In this document: positions 25,072-32,734 of the stretch, piece after piece
Position numbering within the stretch: the first letter of the stretch is position 1
Layout of the letters: each line of letters starts with the position of its first letter
Origin: Prosthecobacter sp.
GTDB taxonomy: Bacteria > Verrucomicrobiota > Verrucomicrobiia > Verrucomicrobiales > Verrucomicrobiaceae
DNA: 44,608 bases
Direction of reading: 5' to 3'
Assembly: GCA_030827515.1 (NCBI GenBank)
Contig: JAUREI010000010.1
Coordinates: forward strand, 1-44,608
Notes under the pieces: model-generated
Told to the model about the DNA's origin: nothing
Databases searched by the model: none
Seen by the model: only the letters and a program-made list of their open reading frames with translations
Made by a program: the position numbers and the translations under genes

Positions 25072-25689
25072 GTGCAGCAGCGAGTCGACATCCCCCGCAA
25101 ATCCATCTATCGCCTGTCCATCTACCAGCGCTGTCTGAGCCGGTTGAAGGAAAACGGCGTGGACACGGTATCCTCCGACGCCCTGGCCAAGGCGGCCGGC
25201 GTGAAGTCCACGCAATTGCGCAAGGATCTGACTTACTTCGGCCAGTTCGGCACGCGTGGTCTAGGTTACAACGTCGAGGTCCTCAGCAAGACGATCTCGG
25301 AAGTGCTTGGCCAGAACCGCCTGCAGCCGGTCATCCTCGTCGGCGTCGGCAATCTCGGTTCCGCCTTGCTCCGCTACGGCGGCTTCCGCAAGGAGGGTTT
25401 CGAAGTCATCGCCGCCTTCGACCTAGAACCGCGCCGCCTGCCCGGTCTAGGCATCCCGGTCCTTGGGATGGCGGAGATGGCCGAGTTCATCCGCGAGAAG
25501 CAGGTGAAAATGGCGATCCTCACCGTGCCCTCGAGCAGCGCCCAGAGCGTCACCAACGAAATGGTCGCCGCCGGCATGCAGGCCATCCTGAACTTCTCGC
25601 CGACCGTGCTCGACGTGCCGGAGAACGTGGTCGTCAACAGTGTCGACCTGGCGGTAGAACTAGAGAACCTCAGCTACTTCATTCGCTGA
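25072..25689 (+). CDS. rex: Redox-sensing transcriptional repressor Rex
   Basis: A 205-residue protein from a GTG start. The N-terminal winged helix has IPRKSIYRLSIYQRCL, then VSSDALAKAAGVKSTQLRKDL TYFG in pieces (recognition helix, residues ~33-56) and GTRGLGYNV. The Rossmann half has GVGNLG (91-96), an acidic AFD at the end of the second strand, and the C-terminal INxxxNFSP-type block (ILNFSPTVL) with VNSVDLAVELENLSYF domain-swapped helix. Rex senses the NADH/NAD+ ratio and derepresses fermentation and respiratory genes when NADH rises. No ribosome binding site is seen before the GTG, consistent with leaderless translation. It converges on the large secreted protein gene with a 6-nt gap. 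Confidence 0.95.
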   Translation: MQQRVDIPRKSIYRLSIYQRCLSRLKENGVDTVSSDALAKAAGVKSTQLRKDLTYFGQFGTRGLGYNVEVLSKTISEVLGQNRLQPVILVGVGNLGSALLRYGGFRKEGFEVIAAFDLEPRRLPGLGIPVLGMAEMAEFIREKQVKMAILTVPSSSAQSVTNEMVAAGMQAILNFSPTVLDVPENVVVNSVDLAVELENLSYFIR

Positions 25690-25695
25690 CTTGCC

Positions 25696-28317
25696 TCACT
25701 CGCGGGAGAACTCGCGTTCGAGGGCGTCCAGGTAGCGGGCGATCGGGTCCGTCCGTTCGGGCAACTCCTTCTGCAGGGTTTCCGGCAGCTTCAGGTAGTC
25801 CTCGAACACACCGGACATGAAGAGCGGCTCATTGGCCTCATGCAGGTCGAGCAGGTCACGCACAGCCCGGCAGCGTGTTTCCGCCTCACGGATGTGGCGC
25901 CGCAACTCGCGGATGCGCGCGTCCATGCCCTTGGTGCGCCCCTCGCTCAGGTCGCCCAGAAGCTTGCTGGCCTCGGTGACCACGGGGCGGAACAGGATGG
26001 CCGCGCGATTCTGCAGTGCGGCCAACTCGCGGATGTTGGCGTCCAGAATCCTCTTGGCATCGGGTCGCTTGAGCACGACGGAGTAATCCTCCAGCGCCAC
26101 CTCGGCGGCGACCAGGTCATCTGCCGCTGCGGTCGGTGGCTGGGCGGCCGGTTTCACCATCGGCATGACCGGACTTGCACTCGGTTCAGGCTCCGGCTTG
26201 CGGTCCTCCGGCTTCGACGCGTCCGTTTCCTCCGTCTTGCCCACTTCCTTGGAGCTGTCGCCCCAGAGCAGGCGACGGAACAGCGAGCGCTTGCGAGGTG
26301 CCTCGTCGGGGACCGACTCCTCCGTGGCGGGCGTCTCGGACGTGGCCTCGGCTTTCTTGTCCGCGGCCTTGGGCTCGGCCTCTGCCGGCTTCGACTCCGC
26401 CTTGGCAGCCGGTTCTTTCCCGGTCTTGGCCGGGGCTTCCGCCGATTCGTCCGGCTTCGGTTCTTCCGGAGTTTTGCGACCCTTGCGCAGACCGAAGAAT
26501 TCCATGACGAGCACCGGCTGTCCGGTGACCGCACCCACATCCGTCAGCCAGGCCGTCGTGCGCGGCATCGCGGCGGCTGCCGAGTCGCTGTCCCGAACGG
26601 ATTCGCGCGCGGTTTCGGTCTTGTACGCGGAAGGGGCGTCGTCCGCCTCGGGGGAATCACTGTCGTCCTTCGCCTTGCTGCGGCGGAACCAGTTGAGCGG
26701 ATTGAGGATCGTGGGTTTTTTCGCGGGACTCGCCTCCGGGTTGGGCTCGTCCGGCATGGGTTCGTTGGTGATGACCGTGACCGGCGCCTCGACCATCGCG
26801 GCGGCGTCTTCGTTTTTGGAGACAGGTTCATCCTGTTTGGGCTGTTTGCCCGCCCATGAAAAGAGACGGCGCAGGAAGGAGCGCTTGTCGAAGGTCTTCG
26901 CGGGAGCCGCCTCAGCCGGATCCTGCGGGTCCCCCTCCGCGGCCGTCACCCTGGCTTGGCGCGGCACTGCCGATTTTGTTGCGCCTTCTTTCGTCGCTTC
27001 CTCACCGGTCTCCTCCACTTCCGGAGTGACCCCGGTCATCGACACCTCTTCCAAGGCCGCGGCAATGACCTCATCGGGATTTTCCCTGCGGCTGCGGGAG
27101 AAAGGATTGAGCCGGCTCAGGAAGGAGCGCCTGGGTTGTTTGGTCTCCGTCGCTTCAACCGCCGCTGGCGGTTCAGCCTTGGGTTGAGATGTGGTCGCGG
27201 CGGGCTTGGGCGACTCCGACCGTGCCACCACCGGGCGCGGGCGCGGGATCTCGGCAGGCTTGGCCAGATAGCGGAAGGTCAGCGCGTGATCGAGTTGCTC
27301 AAGCGTGCCGTCGATGCTCATCGGCTCGTTGAGGGTGGGCGAGGCCAGCGTGGCGAGCTGCAGCGACCACCATTTGTTCAGGCTGCTCGGGCTGCCGGCG
27401 ATGGCGGGAAACTGTTGGTCGAGCAGTTCTCGCTCGGTGCTCGGGTCGGAGGCCAGGGCGCTGAGAAACTTGGCCATGCGCAGTCCGCCATCGGGCTGGT
27501 CGAGCAGGGCGAGCACCAGCGCGCAGCAGGAGGTTTGGTAGATGGTGCGCGAGAGCGCGTCCATGGCCACCGGCGAGGCTTCGATGATCTCCTCTATGCC
27601 GTAGATGCGACCGCTCTTGAAGATGGCGGCGAAGAGCGTGCTGGGGCGCGTGCGGCTGCGGTAATCGAGTGCTTCAAGGATGCCGGTGAACAGCCAGTCG
27701 GGCAGCAGCAGGGGGCGCTTGGCCTTGATCTCCTTCTGGTCGCGCAGGATGCGCTCAGCCAGCAGGGCGCGCACGATCTCGCGACGCGCGTCGGACTGCC
27801 GCAGGTCGGGCCGCAGGTGGATCGTCACCTGCAGGTGGAATCCGCCATGATCGATCTCGGACACCGAGGTGACCACGGGCTGGTTGGCCTTCATCGCGGA
27901 CTCGCCGCTGTTGAGCAGGATCACGATCGGGGTGTTCGAGGGGCGGTTGTCGCGCAGCAGCTTGCGCAACTCTTCGGCGATGTCCTCGCACTTGCTCGAG
28001 AAGGCGCTGCGCAGGGCAAGGTCATCGCCATGAACGATGAACTGGCCGCTGGTGCTGGTGGAACTGGTGGCGCGGGGGCGGGGCGGAGCCACGCGCGGCA
28101 CCTCACCGGGCAGTTCCGGACGCGGTGGCAGGGCGGTCGGGAGTGGCAGGGGCGCGGCTGGCGCGGCCTCGAGCTGTCCGGGCGCCGGGGGCGCGACCCG
28201 GGGTGCCGGCGCGGCGGCGGGTGCAACCAGCGGCGGCACCTCCTGCTGGGCCTGCAAGGTTGACAGGGCCGCGGCAAGGGGCAGAACAAAAAAGCGGGGC
28301 GAAAGCATGACCATCAC
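25696..28317 (-). CDS. Large secreted protein with degenerate gluzincin-like region and repeated basic motifs
   Basis: An 873-residue protein with signal peptide (to about residue 24), a Pro/Ala-rich linker, then a folded region (~92-350). There the order helix (ARREIVRALLAERIL, 177-191), PDWLFTGILEAL (206-217) and later helices resembles gluzincin peptidases (HExxH ... WLxEGLAE), but the HExxH is absent. From ~355 to 730 it is low-complexity Lys/Glu/Ala/Pro with short basic-aromatic segments repeated at 396-408, 478-490, 537-550, 606-615 and 676-687. The last ~140 residues form a charged, probably coiled-coil helix region. I recognise no named family. It overlaps the upstream 186-residue gene by 4 nt, so the two are likely co-translated. 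Confidence 0.7.
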   Translation of the reverse strand: MMVMLSPRFFVLPLAAALSTLQAQQEVPPLVAPAAAPAPRVAPPAPGQLEAAPAAPLPLPTALPPRPELPGEVPRVAPPRPRATSSTSTSGQFIVHGDDLALRSAFSSKCEDIAEELRKLLRDNRPSNTPIVILLNSGESAMKANQPVVTSVSEIDHGGFHLQVTIHLRPDLRQSDARREIVRALLAERILRDQKEIKAKRPLLLPDWLFTGILEALDYRSRTRPSTLFAAIFKSGRIYGIEEIIEASPVAMDALSRTIYQTSCCALVLALLDQPDGGLRMAKFLSALASDPSTERELLDQQFPAIAGSPSSLNKWWSLQLATLASPTLNEPMSIDGTLEQLDHALTFRYLAKPAEIPRPRPVVARSESPKPAATTSQPKAEPPAAVEATETKQPRRSFLSRLNPFSRSRRENPDEVIAAALEEVSMTGVTPEVEETGEEATKEGATKSAVPRQARVTAAEGDPQDPAEAAPAKTFDKRSFLRRLFSWAGKQPKQDEPVSKNEDAAAMVEAPVTVITNEPMPDEPNPEASPAKKPTILNPLNWFRRSKAKDDSDSPEADDAPSAYKTETARESVRDSDSAAAAMPRTTAWLTDVGAVTGQPVLVMEFFGLRKGRKTPEEPKPDESAEAPAKTGKEPAAKAESKPAEAEPKAADKKAEATSETPATEESVPDEAPRKRSLFRRLLWGDSSKEVGKTEETDASKPEDRKPEPEPSASPVMPMVKPAAQPPTAAADDLVAAEVALEDYSVVLKRPDAKRILDANIRELAALQNRAAILFRPVVTEASKLLGDLSEGRTKGMDARIRELRRHIREAETRCRAVRDLLDLHEANEPLFMSGVFEDYLKLPETLQKELPERTDPIARYLDALEREFSRE

Positions 28318-28874
28318 GGAAAACGGGGATCGAGAACAAGCCGGCCTTGGGCCACGCGCACCTGGTTCATCTGGAACAAAGCCCGGATCTCCTCGCCAAA
28401 CACCATCCCCAGCTGGGTGAGCAAGGGCTGCAGGGGGCGCAGCAGGCCGCGCGGCACGTTCAGACGGCCATAACTGCCGCCGACCAACTCCACTTGAAAA
28501 GCCTCCTCACCGCGTGCCGCCTGGAAGCGCAGACTCACCGTGCGCTCGGCCCCGCCAATGTCCCAGACCAGGGTCGCCTCCAGAACCTCGGGCCGCAGGG
28601 CCACGGCAAGCCGGCTGAACCGGGTCCAGCGATCGAGCGGCGGCCGGGTGCTGGATCCGAGAACCCGTGCCACATGCAGGTTGAGTTCCTGTTCGCTAAT
28701 CTCAAAGACGGCCGAGCGTTTGATGGCCGCCTGCTTGAGTTCATCGAGCACGTCGCGCGGACGCTTGGCGGGTTCACCCGCCTGCGGAACAGCCGCCGGT
28801 CGATGCGCCACCCAGGCGGCGCCGGCGAGGGCGGCGAACGCGACCAGGAGGAGACTATGGACCAGAAATTTCAC
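28314..28874 (-). CDS. Small membrane-anchored or secreted protein of unknown function
   Basis: A 186-residue protein with a strong N-terminal hydrophobic segment (MKFLVHSLLLVAFAALAGAAWVA), either a signal peptide or an anchor. The rest is a compact alpha/beta domain with alternating hydrophobic strands (LAVALRPEVLEATLVWDI, VSLRFQAARG, FQVELVGGSYG), reminiscent of lipid- or polymer-binding beta-sandwiches, but I cannot name a family. The 4-nt overlap with the 873-residue protein's start and its position after uppS suggest a cell-envelope operon. Confidence 0.65.
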   Translation of the reverse strand: MKFLVHSLLLVAFAALAGAAWVAHRPAAVPQAGEPAKRPRDVLDELKQAAIKRSAVFEISEQELNLHVARVLGSSTRPPLDRWTRFSRLAVALRPEVLEATLVWDIGGAERTVSLRFQAARGEEAFQVELVGGSYGRLNVPRGLLRPLQPLLTQLGMVFGEEIRALFQMNQVRVAQGRLVLDPRFP

Positions 28875-28940
28875 GACGGCGCACGGGTTGCGGGGGCTAG
28901 GCGTAGCACGAAAGCCGGGGTTTGGGAAGCGCGATCGCGC

Positions 28941-29660
28941 TCACAGGCCGCCGAAGCGCCGCTGGCGCCGGCCATACTCGCGCACGGCTTCCAGGAAGGT
29001 TTCGCGACCAAAGTCCGGCCAGAGGGTCGGCGTGATCCAAAGTTCGGTATAGCTGAGCTGCCAGAGCAGGAAGTTGGACAGCCGCAGCTCGCCGCTGGTG
29101 CGGATGAGCAGGTCGGGATCCGGGTAATAGCGGGTATACAGATGCTTGCTGAACACCTCGGTGTCGATCATGCCCTTGTCGAGATGCCCGCGCTCAATGC
29201 TTTCGAGCAGGCTCTTAACGCCGTCGAGGATCTCCTCACGCCCACCGTAACTGAGAGCCAGGATGAGGGTCAGACCGCTGTTCTGCGAGGTTGCCTCGAT
29301 GGAGCGGTGCAGCTGGTCCTGGCAGGACTTGGGCAGGTCGTTGAGCCGGCCGATGGCCTGCAGGCGGATGTTCTGCTCGATCATCTCCGGCGTCTTCTGG
29401 CGCAGAAACTGTTCGAGCAGCTTCATCAGCGCGGCCACCTCGCGCGCCGGTCGCTTCCAGTTCTCGGAGGAAAAGGCGTAGAGGGTCAGGAACTCGACGC
29501 CGATTTCCGTGCAGGCCTCGGTGACGCGGCGGACGGTCTCCGCGCCGGCGCGATGGCCCTCCGTGCGCGGCAGGCCGCGCTCACGCGCCCAGCGGCCGTT
29601 GCCGTCCATGATGATGGCAACGTGGCGCGGGATGGACTTGAAATCCTTGGCGGCGGGCAT
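28941..29660 (-). CDS. uppS: Isoprenyl transferase / undecaprenyl diphosphate synthase
   Basis: A 239-residue cis-prenyltransferase with HVAIIMDGNGRWA (catalytic Asp19 and the diphosphate-binding loop), GHRAGAE, TLYAFSSENWKRP, and the IPP-binding RTSGELRLSNFLLWQ. It condenses isopentenyl units onto farnesyl diphosphate to make the lipid carrier for peptidoglycan and O-antigen precursors. The gene starts 8 nt after the Ldh-family gene ends on the same strand and is followed by the two envelope-type genes of unknown function. Confidence 0.96.
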   Translation of the reverse strand: MPAAKDFKSIPRHVAIIMDGNGRWARERGLPRTEGHRAGAETVRRVTEACTEIGVEFLTLYAFSSENWKRPAREVAALMKLLEQFLRQKTPEMIEQNIRLQAIGRLNDLPKSCQDQLHRSIEATSQNSGLTLILALSYGGREEILDGVKSLLESIERGHLDKGMIDTEVFSKHLYTRYYPDPDLLIRTSGELRLSNFLLWQLSYTELWITPTLWPDFGRETFLEAVREYGRRQRRFGGL

Positions 29661-29668
29661 GGGCGGAA

Positions 29669-30790
29669 TCAGGCCTCGTAGACCGGCAGGGCGGCGGCGT
29701 CAAAGCCGGCCACACCGGCCTCGGCGGCGATTTCGTTGAGCGCCTCGACCTCGGCCACGGTGAACAGCAGGCCGCCAGCCTTGGCGGTGTGCGCGGCGTT
29801 CTGCGCCTCGGGCTGGCCGGGCAGCAGGCAGCCCTCGTTGCCATGACCGAGAATGTCATCGATCACCGCCTTGAGGTTTTCGGCAAAATTGCGTCCCTTG
29901 GCAAACATGCCACTGCTGATGGCATCCGGATGAATGACCTGGAAGTAGAAGCTGCTCGTGCGCTTCTCGCCGGCCGGGAAGGGCTGCCCCTTGATGTCGG
30001 GATGGGCGCCTCCGCCGCGCAGGGTCGGCAGGCTGCCGCCGATCATGGCGCCCATGAGTTCGATGAGCAGCGACAGACCGTAGCCCTTGTGCGCGCCGAA
30101 GGGCAGCAGCCAGGCTGCCTCGTTGGCGTCGGTAGTCGGCTTGCCGGCGGCATCGACCGCCGCGCCGGGCGGCAGCGGCTTGCCTTCGCGCTTGAGCTGC
30201 TGCACGCGGCCCATCGCCACGGTGCTGGTGGCCCAGTCAATGACGACCGGGAATCCACAGGCATCCTGGGTGGGCAATCCCCAGGAATGCGGGTTGGTGC
30301 CGAGCACCGGAAACTTGCCGCCGAAGGGCACGACCTCGCCGAGTGTCGAGGTGCAGTTCGTGTAGGCGATGTAGCCCTTGCGCGCTGCTTCCATCACGTA
30401 ACCGCCGCCCCAGAGATAGTGAAAGGCGTTGTCGACGCTGACCTGGCCGATGCCATACTGGTCGGCCATGGCCATGCAGCGGTCCATGGCACGGAACGCG
30501 ACGCTCTGGCCGAGCTTGAGCTGGGCGTCCCAGGCTTCGCTGGCGGCGAACTTCTTTTCAATGACCCGGATCTCGGCACCCGGCTTGCAACCGCCGGTGG
30601 CGCTACCAAAGAGGTGGTCCAGGTGCAGGGCCTTGATGGCGTTGTGCGTGCGAATGCCGTGCGCCGAGGCCATTTCGCAGAATCGGGCGGCGTCCTCGGC
30701 CTCGTCGGCGGTATAGCCGCGGTGCAGGTAGGCGGCACGGACAAGGGCGTTGTGGGCGTCGGTCGGGACGGTGAGGTAGGACGTGGGCAT
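29669..30790 (-). CDS. Ldh family NAD(P)-dependent oxidoreductase (malate/lactate/ureidoglycolate dehydrogenase type)
   Basis: Start at the ATG giving MPTSYLTVPTDA (30790). The 373-residue protein has the Ldh_2/malate dehydrogenase-type layout: GYTADEAEDAARF N-terminal helices, SHGIRTHNAIK-like (ASAHGIRTH) active-site His, the YVMEAARKGYIAYTNC strand-helix, GTNPHSWGLPT, and the C-terminal PFGAHKGYGLSLLIELMGAMIGG segment (in part). Family members reduce malate, 2-oxo acids or ureidoglycolate with NAD(P)H. Substrate cannot be chosen here; pairing with uppS 8 nt downstream looks like chance operon membership. Confidence 0.88.
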   Translation of the reverse strand: MPTSYLTVPTDAHNALVRAAYLHRGYTADEAEDAARFCEMASAHGIRTHNAIKALHLDHLFGSATGGCKPGAEIRVIEKKFAASEAWDAQLKLGQSVAFRAMDRCMAMADQYGIGQVSVDNAFHYLWGGGYVMEAARKGYIAYTNCTSTLGEVVPFGGKFPVLGTNPHSWGLPTQDACGFPVVIDWATSTVAMGRVQQLKREGKPLPPGAAVDAAGKPTTDANEAAWLLPFGAHKGYGLSLLIELMGAMIGGSLPTLRGGGAHPDIKGQPFPAGEKRTSSFYFQVIHPDAISSGMFAKGRNFAENLKAVIDDILGHGNEGCLLPGQPEAQNAAHTAKAGGLLFTVAEVEALNEIAAEAGVAGFDAAALPVYEA

Positions 30791-30867
30791 GGTCGGTGGA
30801 ACGAAGAAGGCACAGCTTGGGCGCGTTGCACGTTCTTTGCAAGCCGTCGGCGGATTTCCCGCGGCCG

Positions 30868-31752
30868 TCACAAACCCTTCGCGAGGATCTCGGCCGTCAG
30901 GTTGAGGGGCAGGCGCAGTGTCCCTCCCAGAGTGCCGCTGCGGTCCTCGTAGTGGAACACCCGGACCGGCTGCTGTCCTTCCTGACCACTGAGAACAAAG
31001 AAATCAAGCCTCAACAGGCGCTGCTCGCCCGCGGGAATTTCGACCGGCTTGAGCTCGAGCACCAGTTCGTTCGGACCGCTGCGCAGACCGCCGATGACGA
31101 AGATCTTCTCGGCATGATCGGTCATCACCGGATAGTCATGGCCGTTGATGCGCAGCTTGGTCTCGTAGCCAAAGGTCTGGAAGGTGCAGCCGGCCATGTG
31201 CTCGGGCGTTTCACAGAGTTTCGGCACGGCCGGCGGCGTGCCGGGCGGGGTGAAGTCCGGCCAGTCGAGAAAGTCGGGGCGACCACCCTCCTTGATCTGA
31301 CGGGCGATCTCCGGCTGGTCATTGAGGCGGAGGAGTTTGCTGCTGTCGAACTTCCAGCCGCCGCGCTCGCGGAAGAATTTCAGCATGAGCACGCTCTCGG
31401 GAATCTGTGCCGAATCACCGCCCATGTCGACCTTGCCAAACAGCAGCAGATGCGCCGTGTCACCTACGGCCTCCGCCTCAAGGAGACGCAGGTTATCGAG
31501 TGCCGGCGGCTGGACCGGCACCTCGAACACCGCTCCCGGGAAACTTTTCTTCTGGCTGACGATCAGGTTGCGCGTGACCACCTGACGGTAGGTGGTGATC
31601 GCCGAGGCCCAGACACGGGCATCCTTGGCGACCATGGCGCCGCGCCACCCCTCGTAGGCGCGCATCAGTTCGGCGGTCACCGCCCGATCCTGGGCGATGG
31701 AAGGAGCGACCGGCAACAGGAGCAGTGCGGCACAGAAAAGACGCGGGAACAT
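30868..31752 (-). CDS. Secreted protein of unknown function
   Basis: The best start is the ATG at 31752, which gives a signal peptide (MFPRLFCAALLLLPVAPSIAQ); the open frame upstream to 31848 adds a charged, non-signal extension. The mature ~270 residues begin with a helical EGWRGAMVAKDARVWASAIT region and strands resembling an NTF2/SnoaL-like fold (DTAHLLLFGKVDM, SVLMLKFFRERGGWKF), followed by a second beta-rich part with paired Cys (LCETPEHMAGC). No named family is recognised. It lies 77 nt upstream of the Ldh-family gene and diverges from the alpha/beta hydrolase gene. Confidence 0.65.
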   Translation of the reverse strand: MFPRLFCAALLLLPVAPSIAQDRAVTAELMRAYEGWRGAMVAKDARVWASAITTYRQVVTRNLIVSQKKSFPGAVFEVPVQPPALDNLRLLEAEAVGDTAHLLLFGKVDMGGDSAQIPESVLMLKFFRERGGWKFDSSKLLRLNDQPEIARQIKEGGRPDFLDWPDFTPPGTPPAVPKLCETPEHMAGCTFQTFGYETKLRINGHDYPVMTDHAEKIFVIGGLRSGPNELVLELKPVEIPAGEQRLLRLDFFVLSGQEGQQPVRVFHYEDRSGTLGGTLRLPLNLTAEILAKGL

Positions 31753-31856
31753 CGTGATCACCCGGCCATTAACCACCCGGCCGCCCACTCCTTCCAGGAA
31801 AAGATGTTGCCGCCGAAGGCTTTTTCGCAAAGGTCGCATCTTTGCCACATTGATTC

Positions 31857-32726
31857 ATGGAAACTCCCGGCGCAGGTCCCCACAAACCGCCCCCCCTCGA
31901 CCGCAATCGGGAACTCCTGAAAACCGCCCACGAGACGGTTTACAAAATCATCGGGGATACCAAGCTGCCAGTTTATCTCTGGCAACCCGATCCGGACAAG
32001 ACCCCGGACGGACCGAAGGCGGTCGCCGCCTTCTTCTTCAGCAGTGGCTGGGACAACGGTCAGGTGGCGCAGTTCGCACCACACTGCGTCTACTTCGCCT
32101 CGCGCGGCATGATGACCATGGCCTTCGACTACCGCGTCGCCGCGCGCCACCAGGCCGGCCCGCTCGAAGCCATCGCCGATGCGCGTAGCGCCCTGCGCTG
32201 GATCCGCCTCAATGCCGCCGGCCTCGGCATCAATCCCGGCAAGATCGTCGCCGTGGGTGGCAGCGGTGGCGCCCACGCCATTACCTCCGCCGCCATGCTG
32301 GACGGCTACGACGATGCCACCGACGCCCTCGACTGCAGCCCGGCACCGAACGCCCTCGTCCTTTTTAATCCGGTCCTCGACACCTCCAAGCACGGCTTCG
32401 GCCTTGAACGCTTTCCCGACGCCGGCAGCGCGAAGAAGGCGAACCTGCTGCGCGCCATCCGCAAGGGCCTGCCGCCCATGATGATCATGCACGGCACCGC
32501 CGACCGCGTCGTGCCCTTCGCCGGCTCCAAGGTCTTCGCCAAGAAAAGCTCGCGCAAGAAGAACACCTGCCACCTCATTGAGTTCGAGGGACAGGGCCAC
32601 GGCTTCTTCAACTTCAACCTCTCGTTCGAAAACTACGAGGCCACGCTCATGGCCATGGACGACTTCCTGGTCAACCTGGGCTTCATCGCACCCGACCCCG
32701 ACGCCCGCCTCGGCAGCCTCGACTGA
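31857..32726 (+). CDS. Alpha/beta hydrolase (acetylesterase-like)
   Basis: A 289-residue cytoplasmic alpha/beta hydrolase. The nucleophile elbow is GGSGGAH with S136; D216 in HGTADRVVP and H248 in GQGHGFFN complete the triad. The oxyanion segment, normally HGGG in esterases of this kind, reads FFFSSGWDNG here, an unusual substitution. TMAFDYRVAARH precedes a lid-like insertion. Substrate unknown; acetylated sugars or small esters are typical of the group. The stop is 8 nt from the end of the convergent MBOAT-like gene. Confidence 0.83.
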   Translation: METPGAGPHKPPPLDRNRELLKTAHETVYKIIGDTKLPVYLWQPDPDKTPDGPKAVAAFFFSSGWDNGQVAQFAPHCVYFASRGMMTMAFDYRVAARHQAGPLEAIADARSALRWIRLNAAGLGINPGKIVAVGGSGGAHAITSAAMLDGYDDATDALDCSPAPNALVLFNPVLDTSKHGFGLERFPDAGSAKKANLLRAIRKGLPPMMIMHGTADRVVPFAGSKVFAKKSSRKKNTCHLIEFEGQGHGFFNFNLSFENYEATLMAMDDFLVNLGFIAPDPDARLGSLD

Positions 32727-32734
32727 CAAGCTCC

